The notes beneath the pieces were generated by a model that saw only the letters and a program-made list of their open reading frames with translations, made no database searches and was not told the origin of the DNA. From Myxococcus llanfairpwllgwyngyllgogerychwyrndrobwllllantysiliogogogochensis (GTDB lineage: Bacteria > Myxococcota > Myxococcia > Myxococcales > Myxococcaceae), in the NCBI RefSeq assembly GCF_006636215.1, contig NZ_VIFM01000099.1:1-36995 (forward strand): a stretch of DNA of 36,995 nt, written 5' to 3'. Numbering within the stretch: the first letter of the stretch is position 1; the number at the start of each line of letters is the position of its first letter. Positions 1 through 10,362 of the stretch are shown one piece after another. Made by a program: the position numbers and the translations under genes.

Positions 1-72
1 GGCCTCCGCCACGGGGGCGGGCCGGGGATGACAGGCGGAGAACAGGAAGAGCAGGAGGGCGGCGTGGCGCAT
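1..72 (-). CDS. N-terminus of a putative lipoprotein (partial, runs off the window)
   Basis: Only the first 24 codons are inside the window, read on the minus strand from an ATG at 72. They encode a short basic start (MRH), a hydrophobic core (AALLLFLF) and then SAC-HPRP, which looks like a type II signal peptide with the lipidated cysteine at residue 14. The residue three before the cysteine is Phe rather than the usual Leu, so the lipobox is imperfect. The frame stays open to the window edge. The gene would diverge from the TPR gene at 136, sharing a 63-bp intergenic region. No clear Shine-Dalgarno precedes the ATG. The function cannot be judged from this fragment. Confidence 0.55.
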   Translation of the reverse strand, partial: MRHAALLLFLFSACHPRPAPVAEA

Positions 73-135
73 GGACGGAGGGAAACTCTACCTTGCACCC
101 TTTGTTGCGCGACGCGTAGATTGCCCGGCGCTCTC

Positions 136-951
136 ATGGCCCGGGAAAAGGACAACATCGCGCTCTCCGACGAGCACAACACTCGCGGAATCGAGCTGGC
201 GGACCGGGGTTGGCTCGATGAGGCCATCAAGGAGTTCAAGAAGGCCATCGACCTGGACCCGAGCTCGGCGCACGCGCACGACAACCTGGCCACCGTCTAC
301 GCGGAGAAGAAGCTCTTCCGCGAGGCCCTCACCGAGTACCTCACCGCCCTGAAGCTGGAGCCGGAGAGCGCCACGGCGCACTACAACCTGGCTTGCTTCC
401 TCTCCACGCATGCCGGGGAGATGGCGGTGGAGGAGTACAAGGAAGCCATCGAGTTGGATCCGGAGTACCCGGACGCGCACCTCAACCTGGGCCTCACGTA
501 CGCGGACCAGGGTCGGGTGGAAGAGGCGATGCGCGAGCTGCAGGCGGCCATCGAGCTGGACCCCCAGGACGCGTTCCCCCGCCACGAGCTGGCGGCACTG
601 ATGATGGACGAGGGGGACTACCGCTCGGCGATTACGTTGCTGAAGGACGTGGTGCGGCTGGAGCCGGACAACTTCGAGGCGCAGCTCGACTTGGGCATCT
701 GCTACGCGCAGAAGGGCTTCTACGCGGAGGCCGAGCGCGCATATGAGCGGGCGCGCGCGCTGAACGCGGAGGACCTGCTGCTCAACTACAACCTGTCGGC
801 GCTGTACGCCCTGTGGGGCAGGCCGAAGGACGCGGTGCAGTACCTGAAGGCGGCGCTCACGGCGGACCGTCAGAAGGTGATGGGGTGGCTGTCCACGGAC
901 CCCATGTTCGACGCGCTCAAGGGCGACGCCGACTTCGACGCCTTGTTCTGA
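136..951 (+). CDS. Tetratricopeptide repeat protein
   Basis: This 271-residue soluble protein is built almost entirely of TPR units, the helix-turn-helix repeats that serve as protein-protein docking surfaces. About seven repeats can be followed, with recurrent patterns such as AIxEFKKAIDLDP, AHDNLATVY, AHLNLGLTYADQG and FEAQLDLGICYAQKG. The protein ends in a short tail, LSTDPMFDALKGDADFDALF, seen at the end of many TPR proteins. No signal peptide or membrane segment is visible. The ATG at 136 is chosen because an upstream in-frame ATG at 28 would add a low-complexity segment lying over the divergent promoter region. It is followed after 3 nt by the CBS-domain membrane protein, so the two are probably co-transcribed. 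The binding partner is unknown. Confidence 0.85.
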   Translation: MAREKDNIALSDEHNTRGIELADRGWLDEAIKEFKKAIDLDPSSAHAHDNLATVYAEKKLFREALTEYLTALKLEPESATAHYNLACFLSTHAGEMAVEEYKEAIELDPEYPDAHLNLGLTYADQGRVEEAMRELQAAIELDPQDAFPRHELAALMMDEGDYRSAITLLKDVVRLEPDNFEAQLDLGICYAQKGFYAEAERAYERARALNAEDLLLNYNLSALYALWGRPKDAVQYLKAALTADRQKVMGWLSTDPMFDALKGDADFDALF

Positions 952-954
952 GCC

Positions 955-2382
955 ATGGGAATGGAATGGGTGTTCCTGGGGCTGGCGATCCTCCTGGTCT
1001 TCGCCAACGGCTTCTTCGTGGCGACCGAGTTCGCCATCGTGAAGATTCGCGCCACGCGCCTGCAGTCGCTCGTGGACGAGGGCACGCCGGGCGCCGCGCA
1101 GGCGCTGCGGATGGTGGAGAAGCTGGACGCGTACCTGTCCGCCACGCAGTTCGGAATCACGCTGGCCTCGCTGGGCCTGGGCTGGCTGGGTGAGCCCGCC
1201 TTCGCGAAGCTCCTGGAGCCCGTGCTGACGCGGCTGGTTCCCGAGGGCGCGAGCCCCACGCTGGCTCACACCGTGTCGGTGGTCATCGGCTTCAGCATCA
1301 TCACCTTCCTGCACATCGTCCTGGGAGAGCTGGCGCCCAAGAGCCTGGCGATTCAGCGCGCGGAGGCGACCACGCTGGCCGTGGCGCTGCCGATGCGGGC
1401 GTTCTACTTCCTGTTCTATCCGGCCATCATCCTGCTCAACGGGCTGGCGGCCTGGGTGCTGCGCATCTTCGGCCTCCATTCCGTGGGAGAGGCGCACGAG
1501 GCGCACAGCGAGGACGAGCTGCGCGTCATCCTCCACAGCTCCGCGCAGGCGGGGGCGATTACGACGGCGCGCGCGGAGCTTTTGGAGCGCGCGCTGGAGA
1601 TGGCGCAGAAGACGGCGCGGCAGGTGATGGTGCCGCGAAACCAGGTGAAGTTCCTGGACGTGGAGGAGCCGCTGGAGAAGTGCATCGCGGACGCGCGCGC
1701 CGCGGGGCACACGTGGCTGCCGGTGTGCCGGGGCAACCTGGACGAGGTGGAGGGCGTGGTGAACGCCAAGGACCTCTTCTTCCTCCTGTCTCGCGGCGAG
1801 CTGCGCAGCCTGGCGCAGGTGCAGCGGCCGGTGCTCTTCATCCCGGAGAACGCGACGCTGGAGCAATTGCTCGCGGAGTTCCGCCGCCGCCGTCGTCAGA
1901 CGGCCCTTGTCGTCGACGAGCACGGCGGCACGTCGGGCCTGGTGACGATCGCGGACGTGGTGGCCGAAGTCGTGGGCGACGTGGCGGAGCTGGGCCGGCG
2001 GGTGGACGAGGTCCGCTCGCTGCCGGGCGGGCGCTTCGAGCTTCCCGGCACGGCGCAGTTGGATGACCTGGAGGAGCGGCTCGACGTCAGCTTCGACCTC
2101 GATGAGGACGAAGAGGGCGAGGTGACGACGATTGCCGGCTTCCTGATGGCGAAGCTGGGGCGCGTCCCGGAGAAGGGGGACTCGCTGCGGCTGGATATGT
2201 GGCGAATCCTGGTGGAGGAGGTGGACGGCCCCCGCGTGGTGCGCGTGACGGTGGAGCCCCAGTCCCGCGCCGCCCCTCGCTCGGCCACGGAGTCGTCGTC
2301 CTCGTCCGGCCCGGGAGAGCCGTCGCAGGGCGCTCCAGGAGAGATACCCCCCGCCTCGTCGTCGGGCGGCGAGTCCACCTAG
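955..2382 (+). CDS. CNNM/HlyC-CorC family membrane protein with CBS domains
   Basis: This is a 475-residue protein with the standard order of the CNNM/CorC family. An N-terminal DUF21 membrane domain occupies about residues 1-195, with hydrophobic helices such as VFLGLAILLVFANGFFV and a conserved FVATEFAIVKIR stretch. A cytoplasmic CBS pair follows at about 225-345, containing MVPRNQVKFLDV and ALVVDEHGGTSGLVTIADV. A CorC_HlyC domain follows at about 355-440, containing ELPGTAQLDDL and AGFLMAKLGRVPEKGD. The last ~35 residues are Ser/Gly/Pro-rich. Family members are linked to magnesium or other cation efflux and were historically called hemolysins; the substrate here is not known. It starts 3 nt after the TPR stop with no obvious ribosome site. 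A second in-frame ATG lies at 961. Confidence 0.88.
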   Translation: MGMEWVFLGLAILLVFANGFFVATEFAIVKIRATRLQSLVDEGTPGAAQALRMVEKLDAYLSATQFGITLASLGLGWLGEPAFAKLLEPVLTRLVPEGASPTLAHTVSVVIGFSIITFLHIVLGELAPKSLAIQRAEATTLAVALPMRAFYFLFYPAIILLNGLAAWVLRIFGLHSVGEAHEAHSEDELRVILHSSAQAGAITTARAELLERALEMAQKTARQVMVPRNQVKFLDVEEPLEKCIADARAAGHTWLPVCRGNLDEVEGVVNAKDLFFLLSRGELRSLAQVQRPVLFIPENATLEQLLAEFRRRRRQTALVVDEHGGTSGLVTIADVVAEVVGDVAELGRRVDEVRSLPGGRFELPGTAQLDDLEERLDVSFDLDEDEEGEVTTIAGFLMAKLGRVPEKGDSLRLDMWRILVEEVDGPRVVRVTVEPQSRAAPRSATESSSSSGPGEPSQGAPGEIPPASSSGGEST

Positions 2383-2389
2383 CTGTCCG

Positions 2390-2404
2390 CCCCGGCCGCC
2401 GGGG
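2390..2404. terminator. Short GC-rich hairpin between convergent genes
   Basis: CCCCGG at 2390-2395 and CCGGGG at 2399-2404 form a perfect 6-bp stem with a CCG loop. It fills most of the 22-bp gap between two genes that end facing each other. There is no U-tract on either side, so intrinsic termination is uncertain. Confidence 0.3.
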
Positions 2405-3205
2405 TCAGGGCGCCGAGGGCACCTTCTTGTCGGCCGCGGCCTTCTTCACGGGCCGGCGCGCCTTGCTGGAGGACTTGGCCTGCACGGGCTGGGGACGCTC
2501 CACCTTGAGCAATTCCAGGTCCGTGCTCTCCGCCGTGGCGAACTTGAGGATGCCCACGCCCGGCGCGAACCAGACATAGCTCTCCATGGAGCGGCCCTCG
2601 GAGCCAGGGCGGCTGGCGCGCGCGGTGACGATGTTCTTCACCTTCAGCGCCTTGAACGTGCCGGCGGCCACGGTGACCTCCTCCTCGCCCACGACGGTCG
2701 ACTCCTTTTCGAACGTGGTGGCGATGATGGGCCGGATGCCGCCCGTCTTGCCCGCGGGGGGCTGGAGCTTCACCGACAGGCTGTTCTTCCACGAGCCGCC
2801 GGGCACCATGCTCGTCAGCGCGGGCACCGCCATGCCTTCCGAGCTCACCACCTGCACATCCATGCCGGACGCGGACAGCAGCGTGCCTTCCAGGCCGCCC
2901 AGGCCCGTGCTCATGCCCTCGGCGGTGCAGGTGGCGTCCGTCTCGCCCTGGCGGCCCTTGAGCTTCACGGCGACCTTGCCGCGCAGCCCCTCGGGTGTGG
3001 GTGTCACGCCGTGGGTGCTGATGACCATCTGCGACGACTTGCCCGCCCGGTAGGTGAGCGTCAGCCCTTCCTCCAGCGGGAAATACGGGTGGGGGCAGGG
3101 GGCCGGGGCTTCCACCGCCTGCGTGTCAGACCGGGGTGTTACCTCCGGCGTAGGGGACGCTCCCATGAGGAGCGTCAGGGCAAGAAAGGGCTGGTACGTA
3201 CGCAA
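2405..3205 (-). CDS. Secreted TapB/DUF3108-like protein
   Basis: This protein of about 266 residues begins with a signal-like segment (FLALTLLMGASPTP), giving a periplasmic or outer-envelope location. The body has the layout of the TapB/DUF3108-like family: an opening FPLEEGLTLTYR, a central block on reagent-like terms (EEEVTVAAGTFKALKVKNI), then YVWFAPGVGILKF near the end. In that family the domain is a beta-rich fold of unknown function. The C-terminus is Lys/Ala-rich. The start is uncertain: the only upstream candidate after an in-frame stop is a TTG at 3205, which touches a GGAGG motif with no spacer, while the first ATG (3166) would remove most of the signal peptide. It is divergent from smc and convergent with the CBS gene. 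The family call is from pattern memory. Confidence 0.65.
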   Translation of the reverse strand: MRTYQPFLALTLLMGASPTPEVTPRSDTQAVEAPAPCPHPYFPLEEGLTLTYRAGKSSQMVISTHGVTPTPEGLRGKVAVKLKGRQGETDATCTAEGMSTGLGGLEGTLLSASGMDVQVVSSEGMAVPALTSMVPGGSWKNSLSVKLQPPAGKTGGIRPIIATTFEKESTVVGEEEVTVAAGTFKALKVKNIVTARASRPGSEGRSMESYVWFAPGVGILKFATAESTDLELLKVERPQPVQAKSSSKARRPVKKAAADKKVPSAP

Positions 3206-3316
3206 CCTCCAGGAATGTCAATGGGAAGGTAGGGTGGGGCGGCCAGGGCGCAAGTCCAAGAGAGGACCCTCCTGCCCGCCTCTGGCCCGTTTGAAGGGCA
3301 AGCAGCCGAACGTATG

Positions 3317-3328
3317 GCCACGCGTGGC
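3317..3328. promoter_or_regulatory. 12-bp perfect palindrome in the smc upstream region
   Basis: GCCACGCGTGGC is its own reverse complement. It sits in the 245-bp intergenic region between the divergent secreted-protein gene and smc, 122 bp before the smc ATG. It could be a dimeric regulator site. A palindrome of this size can also arise by chance in DNA this rich in G and C. Confidence 0.25.
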
Positions 3329-3380
3329 ATGGTCACGCTTGATCGCCTGGATGGCGGCTGGTACTCCTGCTGATCGTTCC

Positions 3381-3400
3381 GAGGCCGATTTTTCGGCCTC
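3381..3400 (+). promoter_or_regulatory. Hairpin/operator-like inverted repeat upstream of smc
   Basis: GAGGCCGA at 3381-3388 and TCGGCCTC at 3393-3400 are perfect 8-bp arms around a TTTT loop, ending 50 bp before the smc ATG. No T-run follows, so it does not look like a terminator. A weak promoter candidate lies just upstream (TTGATC at 3339-3344, 17-bp spacer, TACTCC at 3362-3367, with an extended TG). If that promoter is used, the hairpin would form at the very 5' end of the smc mRNA. Confidence 0.4.
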
Positions 3401-3450
3401 GCGCTCACTTTTCACCTCGTACCTCGCGCCTCTTCCAGGAGCCCGCTGGC

Positions 3451-6400
3451 ATGCGTATCAAGCGGTTGGACATCACCGGCTTCAAGTCGTTCATGGAGCG
3501 GAGCGTCTTCACTTTCGACGAGGGCGTCACCGGCATCGTCGGCCCGAACGGCTGTGGAAAGTCCAACGTCGTGGACGCCATCCGCTGGGTGATGGGTGAG
3601 CAGAGCGCGAAGAACCTCCGTGGCCGTGGCATGGAGGACGTCATCTTCAACGGCTCGGAGAACAAGCCGCCCCTGTCCATGGCGGAGGTGTCGCTCACCT
3701 TCCTGGTGGATGACACGGACCAGCTGTCGCCCCAGTACCAGGGCTACTCGGAGATCACCGTCACGCGGCGCCTGTTCCGCAACGGGGACTCGGAGTACCT
3801 CATCAACAAGACGCTGTGCCGGCTGCTGGATATCACCGAGCTGTTCCTCGGCACGGGCGTGGGCACCAAGGCCTACTCCATCATCGAGCAGGGCCGCGTG
3901 GGCCTCATCGTCTCCAGCAAGCCGGAGGACCGGCGCCACCTGCTGGAGGAGGCCGCGGGCGTCACCAAGTACAAGGCCCGCCGCAAGGCCGCCGAGCGGA
4001 AGATGGAGGCCACCGAGGCCAACCTCCTGCGCGTGACGGACATCACCAGCGAGCTGGAGAAGCGGCTGGACGCGCTGTCCCGCCAGGCGAAGAAGGCGGA
4101 GAAGTACAAGAAACTCAAGCAGCGCATGCGGGACATCGACCTGCACGCGGCCAGCCACCGCCACCTGGAGCTGCTGGCGGAGAAGCAGGTCCTCCAGTCG
4201 CGCCTGCAGAACCTGGGCTCCGAGGAGCGAGAGAGCCTGGACCGGGTGAAGGAGCTGGAGGAGGCCATCACCCGGCGCCGCGCGGAGCTGGACGCGGAGG
4301 CCGCCGCCCTCCAGACGCTGGCCGCGGAGGTGCACGCGCTCGAAAGCTCCGTGCAGCGCGACACGCAGGAGCTGGCCTACGGCCGCCGTGACTACGACGA
4401 GACGAACAGCCGCGTGATGCAGGCCCGGGCGGAGCTGGACGGGCTGCTGGCCCGGCAGGCGGAGATGTCCGACGCCATGGCCGCCCGCGAGGCGGAGCTG
4501 TCCGGCATCGCCGGCTCGTGGAAGGAGGACGAGGTGGCGATGCAGGTGGCGCAGGAGGAGCTGCGCCGCGTCAACCACCTCCAGACGGAGGTCGCCCTGC
4601 GGCTGGAGCAGGAGCGCGCCGGGCTGGTGGCGGTGGCCACCCGACTGGCCAACCACGAGAGCAACCTGGTCAACCTGGCCCGTCAGCGCACGGACCTGGA
4701 AGCGCGCCGGGCCAGGCTCCAGGCGGAGCTGGACGGGCTGCGCGCGCAGGAGACGGAGCTGGAGTCGGTGCGCGGCGACGTGGCGAAGCGGGTGGAGGAC
4801 ACCCGGCACCTCGCCGCGGAGCTCGCCGAGCGCAAGGGGCAGGAGGAAGAGGCCCTCACCCGCACGCGCGCGACCTTCACGGAGAACGAAATCCAGGTCA
4901 TCGCGCTGCGCGAGGAGCTGAGCGACAAGCGCAGCCGCCTGTCGTCCCTGGAGGACATCCAGAAGAACTACGACGGGTTCGACCGGGGCGTGCGCGCGGT
5001 GATGATGCGCGCCGGCACGGTGGCCCGGGAGCAGGGCATCTTCGGCCTCGTGGCGGACGTGCTCACCGTCACCCAGCGCTACGAGCGCGCCGTGGAAGCG
5101 GCCCTGGGTGAGCGGCTCCAGCACGTCATCGTGGAGAGCCGCGACAAGGGCGTGGAGCTGGTGGAGTACCTCAAGGGCCACGCGGAGGGCCGCGGCAGCT
5201 TCCTGCCCGTGCCCATGCTGGACACCCTGCAGCCCGTGCTGGAGCCGGACTTCGAGCGCCCGGGTGTGCTGGCCCACGCGCTGCGCGAGGTGACGTGCGA
5301 GGAGGCCCTGGCGCCCGTGGTGCGGATGCTGCTGGGAGACGTGGTCATCGTCCAGGACCTGGCGTCGGCGCGTGCGTACTCGGAGGCCGGTGGCCCCCAG
5401 TGCACGCTCGTCACCCAGGAGGGCGAGGTCTTCCGCTCGGACGGGACGATTGTCGGCGGCGAGCGCGAGGGCGCGGCGGTGGGCGCGCTCCAGAAGAAGC
5501 GTGAAATCGCCGAGCTGGCCACCGAGGTGGCCCGGGTCGAGGAGCGCTACAACGAAATCCTCACCCGGCACTACACGCTCCAGAAGCAGATGGGGCACAC
5601 CGAGGGCGTCCTCAAGGGGCTGGCGAAGAACCAGCACGCCGAGGAGGTGAACCTCGCCAGCCAGGAGAAGGACCTGCACAAGGCGGGCGAGGACCTGGCG
5701 AAGGTGCGCGAGCGCCTCCGGGCCCAGGAGCTGGAGGACGGGCAGCTGGGTCAGAGCCACATGGCGCTGGCGAACGAGGAGGAGACGAGCCGGGGCGAGG
5801 TGGCCCACGGTCAGACGGACCGGGAGTCGCGCGAGGAGCGCGTCCGGCAGCTCTCCTCCGAGCAGGAGTCGCTGCGTCAGCGCTCCGAGTCCGCCAATGG
5901 CGAGCTGACGGGCCTGCGCATCAAGGTCGCCGCGGGCAGCGAGCGCGGCGAGTCCGCGCGCAAGGAGCTGGACAGCCTGGTGACGCAGCGCCGGGAGATG
6001 GAGACGCGCGTGGCGCGCCTCCAGGCGACGCTGGCCGAGGGTGGCACGCGCACGGAGGAGCTGGCGCGGCGCACGGCGGAGACGGAAGCGGGGCTGGCCC
6101 AGCGCGTGGAAGAGCACCGCGTGGCCGCGGAGGGCCTGGAGACGCGGCGCACCGCGCACACCACGGCCTCGACAGAGGTGCGGGAGCAGGACGCCCAGTT
6201 CCGCGAGCTGCGCGGTCGGGTGGAGGAGCTGATGCAGGGGCTGTCGCAGATTTCGCTGCGCGAGCGCGAGATTGCCCTGGAGCTGGAGCACCTGTCGGCC
6301 GGCATCCGCGAGCGGCACCAAGTGGACCTCGCGCTGGAGCTGCACCGCTACCACCTGCTGCCTTCCCTGGCGCCGGAGACGGAGGCGGAGCTGAAGGACC

Positions 6401-7050
6401 TGCGCGCCCAGGTGGAGAAGATGGGGGAGATCAACCTCACCGCCATCGACGAGCACGCGGAGCTGTCCAAGCGCTTCGACTTCCTCATCGCGCAGAAGAC
6501 GGACCTCCAGGCCTCCATGGGTCAGCTGCGCGAGGCAATCACCCGCATCGACGCCACCAGCCGCGAGCGCTTCAAGCAGACCTTCGACGTGGTGAACGAG
6601 AAGTTCCAGGCCATCTTCCCCCGCCTGTTCGGCGGTGGGCGCGCCAGCCTGGTCCTCACCAACGACGGCCCCAATGGCGAGCCGGGCGTGGAAATCGTCG
6701 CCCAGCCGCCGGGCAAGAAGCTGCAGAGCGTCAACCTGCTCTCCGGTGGAGAGAAGGCCCTCACCGCCGTGGGCCTCATCTTCGGCATCTTCCTCATCAA
6801 GCCCACGCCCTTCTGCCTCCTGGACGAGGTCGACGCGCCGCTGGATGAGGGCAACGTGGGCCGCTACAACGACATGGTGAAGGAGATGAGCAGCCAGTCG
6901 CAGTTCATCCTCATCACCCACAACAAGCGGACCATGGAGGTCTCCAACACCCTCTACGGTGTCACCATGGAGGAGCCGGGCATCTCCAAGCTCGTCAGCG
7001 TGCGCATCAGCGAGGCCAGCGCGGCCAACGACGACAAGATCAGCGCGTAG
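3451..7050 (+). CDS. smc: Chromosome segregation protein SMC
   Basis: This is the full-length 1199-residue SMC ATPase, the core of the condensin-like complex that compacts and segregates the chromosome with ScpA and ScpB. The head domain has Walker A GPNGCGKSN at residues 31-39, the ABC signature LSGGE at 1097-1101 and Walker B LLDEVDAPLD with catalytic D1125-E1126. Two long coiled coils, rich in Glu, Arg and Leu heptads, span about 170-510 and 680-1000. They flank a hinge at about 530-670 that contains YERAVEAALGERLQHV. The length is typical for bacterial SMC. The ATG is preceded by CCAGGAGCC at a good spacing. No scpA or scpB is visible in the window. The gene ends at a strong bidirectional hairpin. 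Confidence 0.97.
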   Translation: MRIKRLDITGFKSFMERSVFTFDEGVTGIVGPNGCGKSNVVDAIRWVMGEQSAKNLRGRGMEDVIFNGSENKPPLSMAEVSLTFLVDDTDQLSPQYQGYSEITVTRRLFRNGDSEYLINKTLCRLLDITELFLGTGVGTKAYSIIEQGRVGLIVSSKPEDRRHLLEEAAGVTKYKARRKAAERKMEATEANLLRVTDITSELEKRLDALSRQAKKAEKYKKLKQRMRDIDLHAASHRHLELLAEKQVLQSRLQNLGSEERESLDRVKELEEAITRRRAELDAEAAALQTLAAEVHALESSVQRDTQELAYGRRDYDETNSRVMQARAELDGLLARQAEMSDAMAAREAELSGIAGSWKEDEVAMQVAQEELRRVNHLQTEVALRLEQERAGLVAVATRLANHESNLVNLARQRTDLEARRARLQAELDGLRAQETELESVRGDVAKRVEDTRHLAAELAERKGQEEEALTRTRATFTENEIQVIALREELSDKRSRLSSLEDIQKNYDGFDRGVRAVMMRAGTVAREQGIFGLVADVLTVTQRYERAVEAALGERLQHVIVESRDKGVELVEYLKGHAEGRGSFLPVPMLDTLQPVLEPDFERPGVLAHALREVTCEEALAPVVRMLLGDVVIVQDLASARAYSEAGGPQCTLVTQEGEVFRSDGTIVGGEREGAAVGALQKKREIAELATEVARVEERYNEILTRHYTLQKQMGHTEGVLKGLAKNQHAEEVNLASQEKDLHKAGEDLAKVRERLRAQELEDGQLGQSHMALANEEETSRGEVAHGQTDRESREERVRQLSSEQESLRQRSESANGELTGLRIKVAAGSERGESARKELDSLVTQRREMETRVARLQATLAEGGTRTEELARRTAETEAGLAQRVEEHRVAAEGLETRRTAHTTASTEVREQDAQFRELRGRVEELMQGLSQISLREREIALELEHLSAGIRERHQVDLALELHRYHLLPSLAPETEAELKDLRAQVEKMGEINLTAIDEHAELSKRFDFLIAQKTDLQASMGQLREAITRIDATSRERFKQTFDVVNEKFQAIFPRLFGGGRASLVLTNDGPNGEPGVEIVAQPPGKKLQSVNLLSGGEKALTAVGLIFGIFLIKPTPFCLLDEVDAPLDEGNVGRYNDMVKEMSSQSQFILITHNKRTMEVSNTLYGVTMEEPGISKLVSVRISEASAANDDKISA

Positions 7051-7075
7051 TCGTCCTCACGACGCTGGAAACACA

Positions 7076-7113
7076 GAAGGCGCGGGTCCCGGAAGTTCGG
7101 GTCCCGCGCCTTC
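7076..7113. terminator. Bidirectional terminator between smc and the lipoprotein gene
   Basis: GAAGGCGCGGG (7076-7086) pairs with CCCGCGCCTTC (7103-7113). Inside it, CCCG (7088-7091) pairs with CGGG (7098-7101) after a single T-T mismatch, closing on a GAAGTT loop. This gives a stem of about 15 bp. Short T-runs follow in both directions (GTGCGTTTC on plus, TGTGTTTCC on minus). The position between two convergent stops supports a shared terminator. Confidence 0.75.
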
Positions 7114-7148
7114 GTGCGTTTCAGCCCCGCTGGGGGACTGCTTACTGA

Positions 7149-8351
7149 CTACTTGCCCTTGTAGGACTTCTTCGGGCACGCCTTCTGGTCCGCGTCCGCG
7201 CGGGCCTGGGCGGCCGTCAGGTCCTTCTGGGTGTTGGTCAGCGCCGTCTGGCTGGCCGTCTCCACCGGCGTCCAACCCTCGGCGTCCGTCGTCTTCAGCT
7301 CCTGCACCAACGCCACGGAGGCCTGGTCCACGGCCTGCTGGGCCTCCAGCGCCTTCACCCAGCCCTGCGCGGCCTCCACCAGGGCGTTGCACTTGCCGGC
7401 CAGCTCGTCGAACAGCTTGTAGTCCTTGGTCTTCTGGTACTTCGCCACCACGGCCTCGAACGACTCGGCCGCCGCGGCGCGGGCGCCGAAGGCGATGGCC
7501 GCGTCCGCCGCGCGCTGGTTGCGGACGACCTCCAACTGGAAGAAGCGCAGCTGGGGGGGCAGGGCGCTGGCGGCCTCGGTGGCCCCGGAGTTGAAGTGGA
7601 CGAAGCGGTGCGGGTAGCTGAGCTTGTCCGTGGACAGCTTCGCGGGCACGGCGACAATCTTCGTCTTGAGGCACGCGGCGAGCTGGTCACCCTCGGTGCT
7701 GCCGGAGGCGTCGAACGTCACCTCGGCGACGGGCTGGCCCTTGGTGAGCGTCATGTGGGACGTCAGCACCGGCGGCGTCTGCGCCTTGTAGGTGGCGTAG
7801 CAGTCGCACCAGCCCTGCTGGGCCAGGCGGACGGCGCCGGAGAAGTCCGAGCCGTCGTTGACGCCGAACTTCACCGTGGCGCTGGCCGTGGTGTCGTGCT
7901 CGAAGGTCGCCGTGGACTCCAGCGGCTGGGCGCCCTTGGCCAGGGGCTTGGGCTGGACGAGCTTGTCCACCACGGCCTGGATGCACTGCGTGCCCGTGGG
8001 GGTGAGGTTCTCACCGGTGATGGTGTGGGTGCCGCCCGCGTCCGTCACGGTGGTCTTCACCGTCGCCACCGTCTTCTCGGCGGGGCCCCGGTTCTGCGGG
8101 GACACGAGGCACTCGAGTACTTCCGGCCGGGTGGTGAGCATGGCGCCCACCAGCACGCCCTGATTGGACGCCGGCAGGGTCAGCTCGCGCGGGAAGCAGG
8201 TGGCCACGTCGAACGCGGGCTGGTTGCCAATGCGCACGCGCTCCTCGGTGGTCTGCGGCTTGGCGGCCGTGTCGGCGCTCTCGGCGGGCTTCTGCTGACC
8301 GGCGCAGGCGGCGGTGAAGACGACGGAGGCTACGACGAGACGACGCAACAT
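7149..8351 (-). CDS. Uncharacterised lipoprotein
   Basis: This 400-residue protein starts MLRRLVVASVVFTAAC and is then Gln/Lys/Pro/Ala-rich, which is a type II signal peptide with an acceptable lipobox (TAAC) at C16. I chose the ATG at 8351 because GGAG lies about 9 nt upstream and because it gives a clean signal peptide; an in-frame ATG at 8366 and a further upstream start would add a polar extension. The middle alternates beta-like segments with charged loops and has several scattered cysteines. The last ~110 residues are Ala/Lys/Gln-rich and helical, including FGARAAAAESFEAVVAKYQ. I recognise no family. It begins 39 nt after the FHA regulator stops, on the same strand, so the regulator and this envelope protein are probably one transcript. 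Confidence 0.75.
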   Translation of the reverse strand: MLRRLVVASVVFTAACAGQQKPAESADTAAKPQTTEERVRIGNQPAFDVATCFPRELTLPASNQGVLVGAMLTTRPEVLECLVSPQNRGPAEKTVATVKTTVTDAGGTHTITGENLTPTGTQCIQAVVDKLVQPKPLAKGAQPLESTATFEHDTTASATVKFGVNDGSDFSGAVRLAQQGWCDCYATYKAQTPPVLTSHMTLTKGQPVAEVTFDASGSTEGDQLAACLKTKIVAVPAKLSTDKLSYPHRFVHFNSGATEAASALPPQLRFFQLEVVRNQRAADAAIAFGARAAAAESFEAVVAKYQKTKDYKLFDELAGKCNALVEAAQGWVKALEAQQAVDQASVALVQELKTTDAEGWTPVETASQTALTNTQKDLTAAQARADADQKACPKKSYKGK

Positions 8352-8389
8352 GCGGTTGTTCTCCATGGGGTGGAACTGCGAGGGGGCAC

Positions 8390-9774
<1,385 letters not shown>

Positions 9775-9775
<1 letters not shown>

Positions 9776-10311
9776 CATGGGTCCTCTTTAGGTGCGAGGG
9801 GACCGGGCGGGCAAGCCCGACGCACCATGTGCTCGTGCCCGAACTGGTCAGGGCAGCATGAGTGGAAGAATCTTCCCGGAAGGCTGTTGCACGTCAGCCT
9901 TCTGCGGAAGGAGCGCCCCGTGCGCGTGGACCGGGGCGGGGGTGGCGCGTCGGAGTGTCCCCGCTCGGGCCTCCGGGCGAACGACTCCCCAGCGCGCGGT
10001 GGCTTCGGAGCGGGGCCTGGGCCCTCGTCCGTGCGTTGCGCGATGGGGATGCTGGCGTCCTTCCCGGTGACTTCCGGGAGGGCGCGTCGGAGGGTGGGGT
10101 GGCGCACGTCCACGTGGCCCCAGTACGCCATGGACGCCTGGGGACCTCGTGCTGGGGTGTGCCTGGGACTGTCCACCAGCGCACGTTCGTCGCCGTGCAG
10201 GCGCCGCATCGTGTCGCGGTGCGGCCCTCGGGCGTTCCGCAGCCGCGCCTGCGCCGGCGGAGGTCGTCCAGGAGGATGGGAAGGGCCGTTCCAGAAGCTC
10301 ACGGCCGGCAT
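9775..10311 (-). other. 584-bp region with no assured gene; one doubtful minus-strand ORF
   Basis: The interval 9779-10362 contains no gene I can recognise. The best candidate is a 178-codon minus-strand frame from an ATG at 10311. It ends in a TGA that overlaps the regulator's first ATG as ATGA. Around WGHVDVRHPTLRRALPEVTG the codons are coding-like, mostly ending in G or C. The ends of the frame are Pro/Arg-rich with untypical codons such as AGA, CCT and AAA, and no ribosome site precedes it. It could be a decayed gene, a lineage-specific short gene or long untranslated leader. A small inverted repeat GGAAGA-A-TCTTCC lies near 9862. Confidence 0.22.
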
Positions 10312-10362
10312 CCAAGACGAACACCCTCCGCGAATCCAGTGTCACGCGCGGGCGAGGTCCAA

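Noticed and set aside
3412..6921. 1169-codon open frame opposite smc
   Set aside because: It is antisense to an unmistakable gene and its product is Leu/Arg/His/Gln-rich, the usual shadow of strong third-position G/C bias.
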